Under the pieces are notes generated by a model that saw only the letters and a list, made by a program, of their open reading frames with translations, made no database searches and was not told the origin of the DNA. Of a stretch of 64,000 bases of DNA, positions 41,501 to 53,500 are shown in pieces. The DNA comes from Haliclona indistincta (lineage: Eukaryota > Porifera > Demospongiae > Haplosclerida > Chalinidae). The DNA lies in the NCBI GenBank assembly GCA_964017065.1, contig OZ024787.1:6445301-6509300 (forward strand), read 5' to 3'. Every line of letters begins with the position of its first letter. The first letter of the stretch is position 1. A program made the translations under genes and the position numbers.

Positions 41501-44500
41501 ACTTATCCAGCCCCCTTTCCAAGTTTGCACACTTACTCAATCTGTTTTTCTTCACATCTGTCCTGCCTGATGCCAGTAGAGCCACAGTGCTGTCCTTGTT
41601 CTTGATGATAGTGGCAATGGTGGATTGGCTCAATCCAAATTGTAGCCCGATTTGTCCCTGTGACTGCTCCTTGTGTTTTTCTATATATTTAAGAATTTCT
41701 CCTTTCTTGGCCACACTCAACGATATCTTTCGGCGCTCGGTAAACTTTCCGCCATAGCTAGCTCCTGAGCAGTGCTAGTTGAAATAGCTACAGTGCCCGC
41801 GCGCGCGTGTAAGTTACGTTGTTATTAGACCATACCACGTGACTTTTGACCAATCAGATTGCTCAAAAAGTGTGCATTAAGTTCTTAATGCACACTTTTA
41901 TTAATGCACACTTTTAGGTAAACAAAGATTGGTCGAAAGTTACGCGGTATGGTCTATTAATAGTAAATGAATATTAATCAGTATCGAGCATAACGATATA
42001 CTGCTTATAACGATAGAATCACCAAAAATCAAAGACCCACGCTATAACCGATACGTACTGTAGTTAGTGTGTGTTTTACAATTGCTACAGCAAAAGGAAA
42101 AGAATCATCCAACTACAGGATCTTCGGAAACATCTGACCCTACTGCACATCTCAAGTAGGTGACTCATAAGACAATAATTTTAAGACTTTTCCTAATGAG
42201 ACTTATTAGAACTTCTGTGTTGCAATTATAGTCATAGTTCGAACTATAAGTGACTGTAGCTGGGCTTTGTTCAGTAACTTTTTGATCATGAAATTTACCT
42301 GTGCTGCAACATATGCCTGTAAGCGGTACTGTATACTCTTATTTAGTCCTGTATCATTGTTTCTTTATTAGGCCTCGTGTTGGATATCTACCTCGGTCTC
42401 TTGATCCTCCAAAAGACCGGTCCATTACCGTTCAATTCTATGCTATCCTTCCTATGGAAGCATGGGAGTGGGATAAAGACTCAGCTGTGTACATTCGGTT
42501 TATGTTCGGTGATGATGTTCCTGATATTGGACCAGGGAATATTATTAGGTAATTTTGAATTTGATTAACCCTTCAAGTGCGGACAGCAATTCTAGCCTCT
42601 GTTTCTGTGAATTTCACTAACCTTTGCAACCATTAGACAGACAAACTAGTGCTGTGATCACTGTTAATATGCAAAATCAACTTGCACAACGTGCGGGCTT
42701 GTTGTCAATGACAATTGCAGTTAACCACGCCCACTTGACGATCTACCAACTGTCGTGTGCTAGAATCACTCTCCCTGGAGCAAAAAACGCCGCTTCTTTG
42801 GTCAAAACAGCACGTGTGAGACAAAGTTAGTGCATGTATGGCTGCTTTTTATGTCAAGAAGCCCCTGGAGACCTAGTGGTGCTAGGTAATCCCGCCATAG
42901 CTCTGCTAGGCAGGGCCGCAGGCCCCACCAATGGCTCGCCATCACACCCCACATAGCTGTATTTGGTCTATAGGTGAAATAAACTATCTTCGAATTTAAC
43001 GCCCACTTCCGGTGACGTCAAACTTGCTAGCCGATTATAGTTGCCCGTCGCTTGTGAAGGGTTAATTGTGACCATAATTATTTTTCATAAACCACCCATA
43101 TGGCGCTAAATGTAAGTGACATTCATGAAGACAAGAAAACCATTTCCTGAAGTTGTATTTCTAAAACAAACATTCTATTTATTGTATAATTTGCATTGCA
43201 TCTTAAAAAAATTGTTTCTTATCTAAAAATTTAAATTAGATTAATTTATGATTATTATCTATGACACATCTCTGTGTGTGTGAGTAACATGACCACCGTC
43301 ATTGTGCTATTCGTCATGCTATTGGTACATGTAGCAAGTATTATTCCATCTTGTTCCTTTACTTTTGCAAGCATCGTCCTATCTTGTTCCTTTCCTTTTT
43401 CAAGCCTTGTTCTTTTACTTTTATAAGCGTCATCCCTACACTTTTCATTTTTTTGTTAAACTTTTTCGGTAGTGCCTCCATATTATTTCTGTAACCAGTG
43501 CATTCATCCACTGGGTTACCAGTGACAACAGCAAGCAATTTGCAATGCTTATAACATGCACACACAACATACAGCAAGCTTCTTGATTCACCGAGAGCAT
43601 TGTTCTCTACCTTTAGTTTACAACACACATACATGCTAATTTCTTGTGGTTGTTTTTTAGCCAAGCTGAAATTCAAATGTCTCTGATTCTACTATTGTAC
43701 CAGGAGATGGCAATACCATAGCAGATCATACTCCAGTCTCATGACTAAAGGAGTGCATTGACTGCATTCACACTTTCTCGATGTCAGCATTTGGTGTTAC
43801 TGATTGTTGAGCACATGCGTTACGTCAGGAGCATATTGTGCCGGTGGGGGAGCATGTAACCGCGTATTACGTAATGTAGACAGCTAAATTCAAACATGGT
43901 GTCCAAATCTATTTTTAGTAAGTTTTGCAAGTTTTGTATAGCCTTGTTGTACAGTATCATGCGATGAAGAGGCTCCAGCACACTAGGTATGGCTTTTTTC
44001 ATACACGCCAGGAGGCAAAAGTAGTGTTCCTTCGCAGCCCACTTTCTGACGGCCTATGCATACCGACGCATGGCCATGTATGACAGTGCTATTATTAGTA
44101 AGTATGCGCCCATGTTTGAATTTTATCGTCTACACTTGTTACATGCTCCCTTGTCAGTATGACTTGTTGGGTTCCTGGTTATGTGTTGTTGATTAACTAG
44201 GCGTGTTCTAATTATCAGGAACAATAGGGCGACAAACACATCTTGTGACAGATGCATGTAGATAGCAAAAAAGTTGTTACGAATGCGGGATGTTGTCATG
44301 ATCAATGTGGGCTCGCCTCAATTATTACCCGTGCGCAGTATGCGCCAGGGTTATGCGTTTGTGTCCGCCTGTGTACGTATATATATGTGTGTCGTCAAAA
44401 AACACGCTTGTTTGCGTCTTACCGTTCGAAAATCTCCACAAAAACACTCTCTGCAGCTTCTCCACTGAATTTATAGTCCTATGAAGACGTTTTCTGTGCT

Positions 44501-47500
44501 GGCAAGTCTTGCTCGAACGGCTAATCCATGGCTTTCTAAAGCTACGTGTCCTTGTAAGAGCACTTTACGGTATTGTGGGTGTGTCACCCAACCTCCTATC
44601 CATATCGACGTCCTCACTCAGTCTCAATAATATTTATTTGGAGCTGTTTATGGACTAGCTGTTGCAGTAATCATTGAGTAATGCTGGAGTAGTCGTGTAC
44701 TAACTATGTAGATCTTAGCTCAGCGCAGGGGTATGTGTTCATTATAGTTGTTGATATCAACCTTCATATTTTCGAAGGTTGAGGTTCAGGCAGTGATTAT
44801 GTGTAGGAAGTTGTGACTGAAAAATTTACAAATTATTATACTCACGAATATAATTATGAACATGCATGAGTCAGCGCACGGGTATGTGTTCCATTGAACT
44901 CTAGTTTATTTAGACATACTGTGGTTTCTCTTTGCTTTTATGTGTTAAAAATTAAAAACATTTCTATCGAAATCAAAAGGATGTAGGGTTGTGAAATCTA
45001 CCACTGGTCAACAATGTAAACTAACAAGGAACAAGCATGGAATGGTAACACGATTGACTTGCTAACAGACCATAGATCCCTACATCAGTGGCTGCTGTAG
45101 TTGACTATAGCTAGTTCAGCTTAGCTTGTTGCTGTTGACTGACACCTGACGTGCATTCAGCTTGTGACAGCTTATGTACAGCCACTGATGTAGGGATCTA
45201 TGGTCTGTTAGCAAGTCAATCGTGTTACCATTCCATGCTTGTTCCTTGTTAGTTTACATTGTTGACCAGTGGTAGATTTCACAACCCTACATCCTTTTGA
45301 TTTCGATAGAAATCTTTTTAATTTTCTTGTTTGTGTCCTTTTTTCTTTTTCAGTGAAGTACAGTTCAGCATCATGCAATTACTGTACCATCTTTGTTTCC
45401 ACCATTGGTTTGATTTTCCTGTTGTTGATGGCTTTTCTTTATTATTAACAATTTTAAACTTGTAGCTAAATAATTCTTATGCTGTAGATATCAGCTCGCC
45501 TACGCAGCATGAATACAGTGCATATGAGCCCCGCCCACACTTGTTTACGGCGGTTATAATTATCTGGCAAGGCAGAATGGTGATTCTGCGCTTGCTAGCT
45601 TACCGTTCTTCGAAGACTCCAGAGAAATATGTGTTCTCCGTGATCTATACGGCGTGGCGATACTCAAGCTTGTGCTTGGTCACGTGCGCTAACCACAGCT
45701 TGGTCACGTGCGTATTGCGCAATCACTATAATTATTAATGGCGTCTAACACTTAGCTGACAATGGATCACGATCGAGAAATCGCGGAATTTATATCGCCG
45801 TTTCGCTAAAAACTAAGTTCAAAAGGCACATGCCAGGAGAATTTCACGACTGTTCGTGGGTGTTTTGGTCTCGGCACTGCTCACGTAAAGGTGCTAGGCG
45901 AGTGGAAGAAAGAAAGAAGAAAGAAAGAAGAAAACGAAGATGACGAAACTCGATTTTCACCGTTTCCAGGTTCGTCACTTTAGTAACAATCTCGAGCGAT
46001 CTCCTTGCTACTGTAAGATGGGGCAACGCCAGATAGCAGATTTAAGTGTCTTTGGACGTATAAAATTCATCACCAGGCGAAATATCAGCGTTTGAACGCT
46101 AATACATGTATGTAGCCGCCATCTTGTTTTCTCGTTCAACCCTACATAGGGAGACACTACCGTGTCTCCCTAATAGAAATGACACATCATGCATGATGTG
46201 TCATATTTAAAACACGTGAAAAGAAAAAAAGAAAAACAAAAGAATAAAGCTTTAAAACATGAAAAATACCCACGAGAATAACAGATATTAAGATAAACAC
46301 TAAACAGGATCAATAACAACAGAAATACTAGGACAGAAATACAACTGTAAATTGGAGGTCTTGATAATTATTAGGGAGGCACGGTAGTGACTCCCTATGT
46401 AGGGATGAACGAGAAAAGAAGATGGCGGCTACATACAATGTATTAGCGTTCAAACGCTGATATTTCGCCTGGTGATGAATTTTATACGTCCAAATACACT
46501 TAGATCTGCTCTCTAGCGTTGCCCCATCTTACAGTAGCAAGGAGATTGTTCGAAATTGTTACTAAGGTGACGAACCTGGAAACGGTGAAAATCGACTGTC
46601 GTCATCTTCGTTTTCTTTCTTTCTTTCTTCCACTCGCCTAGCGCCTTTACGCGAGCAGTGTCAAGACCAAAACACCCACGAACAGTCGTGAAATTCTCCT
46701 GGCATGTGCCTTTTGAACTTACTTTTTAGCGAAACGACGATACACATTTGACGAGCTCACGATCACGAACAGTTGTCAGCTAAGTGTTTGACGCCATTAT
46801 TGTGATTATGTAATACGCACGTGACCAAACACATGTAGAGTATCGCCGTATGGTATGGAGAGCGCATATTGGCGTCTGGAGTCTTCGAAGAACAACTCAC
46901 TGAGTAAGCTCGTGTAGTATCACCGTTCTGCTGCTTGCCAGATAGTATCACAGCCATACAGAAAATTCTAAACCAGAGTGGGCGGGGCTCGTATGCTGTG
47001 CATATATGCAGCATGCATGACTAGTTTCAGCATTTAGGAGCTGCAAGTTAAAAAGCAATTATCAAGAAAAGCAAACCAAACCAATGATGGAAACAAAAAA
47101 GAGATACATTATCTTGCCGAATTCGAACTGCACCAAAATTGTGAAACTCACTGTAAAAGAAAAAAGGACACAAACAAGAAAATAAAAAGATTTCTAACGA
47201 AATCAAAAGGATGTAGGGATAAAGAAATCTGCTACTGGTCCACAATGTAAACCAACAAGGAGCAAGCATGGAATGGTAACATGATTGACTTGCTAACAGA
47301 CCATAGATCCCTACATCAGTGGCTGACTACAGCAGTTCTGCTAGTTGCTATTGACTGACACCTCACATGCATTGGTTAGCTTGTGACAAAATAATTATAG
47401 TATAGTCAAAATGTTATGCACTAGCAGAACTGCTGTAGTCAGCCACTGATGTAGGGATCTATGGTCTGTTAGCAAGTCAATCGTGTTACCATTCCATGCT

Positions 47501-50500
47501 TGCTCCTTGTTGGTTTACATTGTGGACCAGTAGCAGATTTCTTTATCCCTACATCCTTTTGATTTTGTTAGAAATCTTTTTATTTTCTTTATCATTGCCG
47601 ATAGGCAATGATATGTAGGGATGACCTCGAATTAAGATGGCGGCTACTCATGTGTGAAAATTATTTTTCGCACATATCTCTTCTGTTATACATTTCTACT
47701 GCATTTTAACTCTCTTTGAGGGAATCTGAAGTGTAAGCGCTTGTAGGAAGTCCATGAAAGTCGCCGGGATTGCTTGCTTGACGACGAAAATCAAGATGGC
47801 GACTCTCAGGGAGCAAGTTGCAGATCTTTGCTGTTTTAGCGTGTCTCGAGATTCCAGACATCTAGGATTGATCAGACGATTGTTCTTGAGCATGGAAATA
47901 CCTGCTGGCAGACGTTTCTAAAGTGGTAAAACAAAATCCACCGCCCACGCGAATTGTTCATCTTCTTTCTTCTTCTTCTTCTTTCTTTCTTTCTTCTTTT
48001 GACAAGCCTAGCGCTGTCCTGAGTGAACGAATCACTATCAAACCTGCACCATCGCATGTGTATATATCTGGGGTAGTGCACTTAGTTCTTAGATAGGCAT
48101 CAAACACTACCAGAAGCGAGTAATCCTTGAAAAACATGGTTTTTGGACCGTTTTGGACAGTTAGAGCTACTCCATTAATTAACCCTCTTGTCGCTGCTGA
48201 TCATTGACTCTGCCCACATCAGTTTTGAAACTGAGCTCGGTTCTCGCTTTCTCTCTGCTCTGGGCGCTTCAGCGCGCAGGCTAGAGCCTAGAGGTATGAA
48301 CAAGCAGCATACCATACCCTGGGTAACACTGATCTGTCTATGCTGTCATCATGACCCACGGCAGGCGCAAACCGGACGACGGTGATGCTACCCGCAATCT
48401 CGCTGAGCTATAGGCTACTAGTTTTTTACACTACCCGCCATAAGCTATACCCATAGGACCCCTGTGCTGTTGACAACTGGGCTATGGTCATTGTAAAAAG
48501 CTAGAAGCCTCTATGATCGTGATATCAACATCAACATGCAAGCCTGGGACTAGTCTAGCCATGATCATCATAGTGTTCCACTGCGTTGTTAGTGTTAGTC
48601 TCTTCTTCATCCATCACAGTGCTAAGAAATATCATGTTTTCAACTCATACTCTCAACCTCTCAAACTAATTTAAACCTTTTCATTATTCTTGTGATTGCC
48701 GATAGTAACATTCCATGTTTCTTGACTCTCTGTGTAGAGGCTATGCGCCTTCTGATATACTAGACTAGTACCTGCTGCTCACAGAGTTGTAAAAATGAAA
48801 TAAAAGCTATAGCATAGAATACAGCTAATAAGTTCAAACAAAAAGTAACAAAAACAATTAAAGTAAAAAAGTTTTAATAAAAAACTAAAAAGTGTAGGGA
48901 TGACACTTGCAAAAGTAAAGGAACAAGATGGGATGATGCTTGCAAAAGTAAGGGAACAAGATGGGATGACGCTTGCAAAAGTAAAGGAACAAGATGGGAT
49001 GATGCTTGCAAAAGTAAAAGTCCCGAGTATCCCTACATCAGCGGCTTGAAGGAGGACGCAGTCCGATGAACGAAGTAATTGAAGATTGTAAATAACTAGA
49101 CTGAGGTATCTGTGTTTAGGAGGACGCAGTCAGATGAAGTAGTTGACAGTTGTAAATAACTAGAGGTATCTGGACGCAGTCCAATGAAGTAATTGACGGT
49201 TGCATGTAAATAACTAGAGGTATCTGTGTTTAGAGGTCGCAGTCTGATATGGATGAAGCACGTATTATACCTCAGTTGTAAATAACTGAGGTATCTGTGG
49301 TTTGGAGGATGCAGTCCGATTAAGTAATTGACGGTTGTAAAAGGTATAGGAAGAGGATTCCACATTTGTCAGTTGCACGTCATCGCAGCAAGCCGCTGAT
49401 GTAGGGATACTTGGGACTTTTACTTTTGCAAGCATCATCCCATCTTGTTCCTTTACTTTTGCAAGTGTCATCCCTACACTTTTTAGTTTTTTTTATTAAA
49501 ACTTTTTTACTTTACTTTAATTTAAAACACGTCGTGTCGTGTTTTTTTTTTTAATTTTTTTATGTGTTATAGAAATGACACATCATGCATGATGTGTCAT
49601 ATTTAAAACACGTGACTACCTTCGATTGCCTTTTGGTAGACAATGTCATTGTTAGCTCTGCATGAATTCCCGCAGTGATAAGAGGTCGAATTTACCAAAA
49701 TAATCAGACCACACTGGGAGCAGCAAACTTCTTTCATACCATACTTCAATGTTTCTGACCAATCAGATTGCTCAAAACAGGGTGATTTGTTTACACCTCC
49801 AATTTTGCTTATCACACTGCTGAATGGACTTTGCTCCACCCACTTTCAAGATGGTATCTTCCAAATCAGTTATAATACGTAGCTTAGAAAAAGATTTGAT
49901 TCACACTTACACTTTGTAGTTAGCTTCTTCATGTTTAAGCGCTTCTAGTGAGACCCAAAGTAGCGCTCTACTCAGCTGGAAGATAGTAAACTGAAGTGTC
50001 GTCACTACCTTATGAATTAAATGACGCGCTCTTACAGAATCGTCGCTCGCTAACTTATGAATTAAACGACGCGCTCTTGCAGAATCGTCGCTCGCTAACT
50101 TATGAATTAAACGACGCGCTCTTGCAGAATCGCCGCTTGCTAACTTATGAATTAAACGACGCGCTCTTGCAGAATCGTCGCTCGCTAACTTATGAATTCA
50201 AGCAATGCACTCTAGCAGAATTGTCGCTTGATGATAGAAATGACGATACTATTGGCTTCTCGTAGTACTAGAGGGCTTGTTTCAGTGCTTGGTAGTCTTG
50301 AAAAGCTTACCTGAGAGCACAGTATGGTATAAATATCTTGTACCATGAAACAGTCGGGCAATATGAGATTTAAATCACCTTGGAAACCGAAATAAACGCC
50401 CTTGCACTATGTACTCAGGTCGTCTATACCATCGGTTTATGCGGTGATTTAAATCCCGTATTGCCCTTTGTTTCATGGTATAACCTAAAGTAAAGTAAAA

Positions 50501-53500
50501 AATCTTTAATAAAAAAAAACTGAAAAGTATAGGGATGACTCTTAAAAAAGGAAAGGAACAAGATGGGATGATGCTTGCAAAATTAAAGGAACAAGATGGA
50601 ATAATGCTTGCAAATGTAAAGTCCCAAGTATCCCTACATCAGCGGCTTGCAGCGACGACGTGCTACTGACAAATGCGGAATCCTCTTCCTATACCTTTTA
50701 CAACTGTCAACTATTTCATCGGACTGCGTCCTCCTAAACACAGATACCTCTATAGTTATTTACAACCGTCAATTACTTCATCGGACTGCGTCCTCCAAAC
50801 ACAGATACCTCTAGTTATTTACAACCGTCAATTACTTCATCGGACTGCGTCCTCCTTCAAGCCGCTGATGTAGGGATACTTGGGACTTTACATTTGCAAG
50901 CATTATTCCATCTTGTTCCTTTAATTTTGCAAGCATCATCCCATCTTGTTCCTTTCCTTTTTTAAGAGTCATCCCTACACTTTTCAGTTTTTTTTTATTA
51001 AAGATTTTTTACTTTACTTGTTCCTGTTACTTTTTTTGATCACTATCAGTTTGAACTTATTAGTTGTATTCTATGTTAGATGTTATTTCATTTTGACAAC
51101 TCTGTGAGCAGCAGTTACTCAGTAGTCTAGCAGATGTGAACGTACACAGGGTCTTGAGAGTAAGGAGTGTGGTTTAAATGTTTAATAAATTATTACCAAT
51201 CACAAGAATAAATGATCATTCAAAGAAAGGTTTAAAATAGTTAAAGAGGTTGAGGACACAGACAGCACAATGTCAAGTCCAGATTTGATTTGACAACATG
51301 ATACTTGCTAGTATTGTAATGGATGAAGAAGAGACTGGCACTAGTACTGATGCTGCAAGCCTAAATAGTAGGAGCACGCCTTGAATCTTGTTGATATCAA
51401 TATCACACTCACAGAGGTTTCTAGTCCTTTACAATTTACGATGCGTTGTGTAGGAACCTTACTGTGCGTAGAATCTTGCCGCCGGTAAGCTAGACTAGAC
51501 TGACTCACACGGGCTACTCAACTTGAGTTGTTCACGTCTGTGTAAGTCAGCTTTAACCTGCCATCTGAAGCTTTAACGAACAGATCAGAGTTACTTAGGG
51601 TATAGTACTAGTCTAGACACATTTTCGTACCTCTGGCTTGCGCGCTGAAGCGTCCAGAGCAGAGACAAAACGCAGTACCGATCGAGATAGCAGCAAAACT
51701 GATGTGGGCGGAGTTAATGATAGGAGGCGACAAGAGGGTTAATTATTTAATGGCGTCTTAAGTCCAAAACGGCCCAAAAACCATGTTTTTCAAGGATTAC
51801 TCGCTTCTGGTAGTGTTTCATGCCTATCTAAGAAGTAAGTGCACTATTCCAGATGGATACACGTGCAATTGCGCAGGTTTGGTAGTGATTCGTTAACTCA
51901 GGACAGCGCTAGGCTCGTTGAAAGAAGAAGAAAGAAAGAAAGAAGAAAGAAGATGAACAATTCGCGTGGGCGGCGATTTCAGTTCACCACTTTAGAAACG
52001 TCTGCCGGCTTCGCCAAAGGCATTATCATGCTCAGAACAATCGTCTGATCAATCCTAGATGCCTGGAATCTCGAGAAACGCTAAAACAGCGAAGATCTGC
52101 AACGGCTCCCTGAGAGTCGCCATCTTGATTTTTGTCGTCCAGCAAGCAGTGCCGGTGACTTTCATAGACTTCCTACAAGCGCTTACACTTCAGATTCACT
52201 TAGAGATAGTTAAAATGCAGTAGAAATGTATGACAATAGAGATATGTGCGAAAACTCATTTTCACACATGAGTAGCCGCCATCTTAACTTGAGATCATCC
52301 CTACATATCATTGCCGATCGGCAATGATAATATTTAGCAATTTTCCGAACTCGCATGCTTATTTGCTTATTCTGTTGTACAGATCGAACCTACACCAATG
52401 TAGTTAGTCCATTGTACAGTCAGCAACACCAATCATGACATATTTCACAAATCTACAAGATCGTCAATTAAGGTGGCGGTGCATGTAATTAATATTCAAC
52501 ACCCACGCAACGTGCATTTTTCTAACAACTACTTTATAACTACAGCGATTTACATAACAGTATGGGGGAAATAATACATGAAGCGTTTGTGGCTGCTATC
52601 TCTTCTGTCGAGCAATAGATCGATGCGCTTCAAGTGCAGTAGCATGCAGCACCATCTTGCCCACAGACGTACAGAACGAATTTCCGTAATACGATCTAGA
52701 TGTTTTGTTAAAGATTTTTTTGGGTCTAGGCTTGCTGTTTTGCCGCGTTAGCAAAGGAGTATCGAAAAATCGCTCTGTGCGTCTGTGCATGCTGGAATTT
52801 GTAAGCTGTAAACGAAGTTCTTTCCTGAGCAAGCAAGCCAAAGTGGAGATATCAGCCACAGACCGGTCTTTACTGGGCGAGCTCGCTGCTTCACGTTAGC
52901 TAACACTTCGTGACTTAAACTTACTATAATCGATGTTTATCAATAGACAAACAAAATGCATACTGGAGCGCGCCTGTACAAAATACCATTGCTGGAAAAT
53001 AAAGCTACTTGTAAAGTTATGAATCTCATTAAATAGGCACACCGCCACCTTAAGGCGTTGGCCCTTTTGCAGACAACACTCGCAAATGACTGCTCTATGG
53101 CTCTGGTGGTTCTGCCCACCAAGCCATAAATGAATGATTAGTAATAGTTAACTCCCGGTCTCTGAGGCGATACGGGATATATACCGAGGTGGTTAATTAT
53201 GCTGTCCGAGGGCGGAGCCCGAGGATGGCATAATTAACCACCGAGGTATTATCCCGATCGCCGAAGAGACCGGGAGTTAACTGACTTGTACCCCACCACC
53301 AGTCTTCTCGTGGTGTTTGTAGCTGCTCGTAGCTGTTCTGTAGCTTGTAAGCGAAGATCTACGAGCGATGGGAGCCCAGGGCACTCGCCTCCAAGCGCAC
53401 ACTCGCCAGGTCTATAATGGCGAACGCCCGTGTTCAAGTTGGGCGACAAACGAAGCCTGGCGTCAACTTTTGTGCAGCTAAAACGCACGGTAACTTGGCT

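Larger units (their letters stand above)
38249..41720 (-). pseudogene. Tigger/CENP-B-type transposase, split by an AB element
   Basis: The N-terminal part (41720-41361) has the helix-turn-helix KKGEILKYIEKHKEQSQGQI..FGLSQSTI. A further frame (41261-41087) has NMDEIGLFWRTLPKRTLA and SKKDRLTFATTIS, the first DDE block. After the 39199-41086 insertion the frame resumes with MTGERLPLLGIGKS, VDNCPAHKL, FLPANTTSVIQPCDAG and FKMAYRRL (39198-38794), the remaining catalytic region. An acidic C-terminal segment follows after stops (38524-38249). Several stops and shifts make it inactive. Confidence 0.8.
35131..42060 (-). mobile_element. Tigger/pogo-type transposon with TA target duplication, heavily nested
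   Basis: Left end CAGTACATATCGGTTATAGC (35131) is mirrored by the right end GCTATAACCGATACGTACTG (to 42060), with TA on both outer sides. Subterminal TTATAGCGAT copies recur at both ends. It contains a broken minus-strand CENP-B/DDE transposase, a plus-strand HIRAN-like ORF near the left end, and two AB insertions (36520-37788 and 39199-41086). Without insertions it is about 3.8 kb. Confidence 0.8.
47590..52330. mobile_element. C-family element, 4.7 kb imperfect palindrome built of palindromes
   Basis: Terminal hairpin ATCATTGCC-GATA-GGCAATGAT, box ATGTAGGGATGACC, then AAGATGGCGGCTACTCATG. The right end is the mirror image with GATC as the loop. Outer arms of about 1.3-1.8 kb match throughout (for example CTTCTTTCTTCTTCTTC tracts, TCAAGGATTACTCGCTTCTG, CTGATGTGGGCGGAGT). 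Each arm carries a D palindrome, and the centre has a 45-bp tandem repeat. No transposase found. Confidence 0.8.

Noticed and set aside
49996..50265. Repeat protein of 15-residue units, or a CRISPR-like array
   Set aside because: It is a 45-bp tandem repeat with no spacers and no gene context, inside a transposon.
46371..52330. AB plus C as one large composite transposon
   Set aside because: AB ends at 47589 with its usual terminus and C starts at 47590 with its own terminal hairpin, so two abutting elements explain the sequence better.
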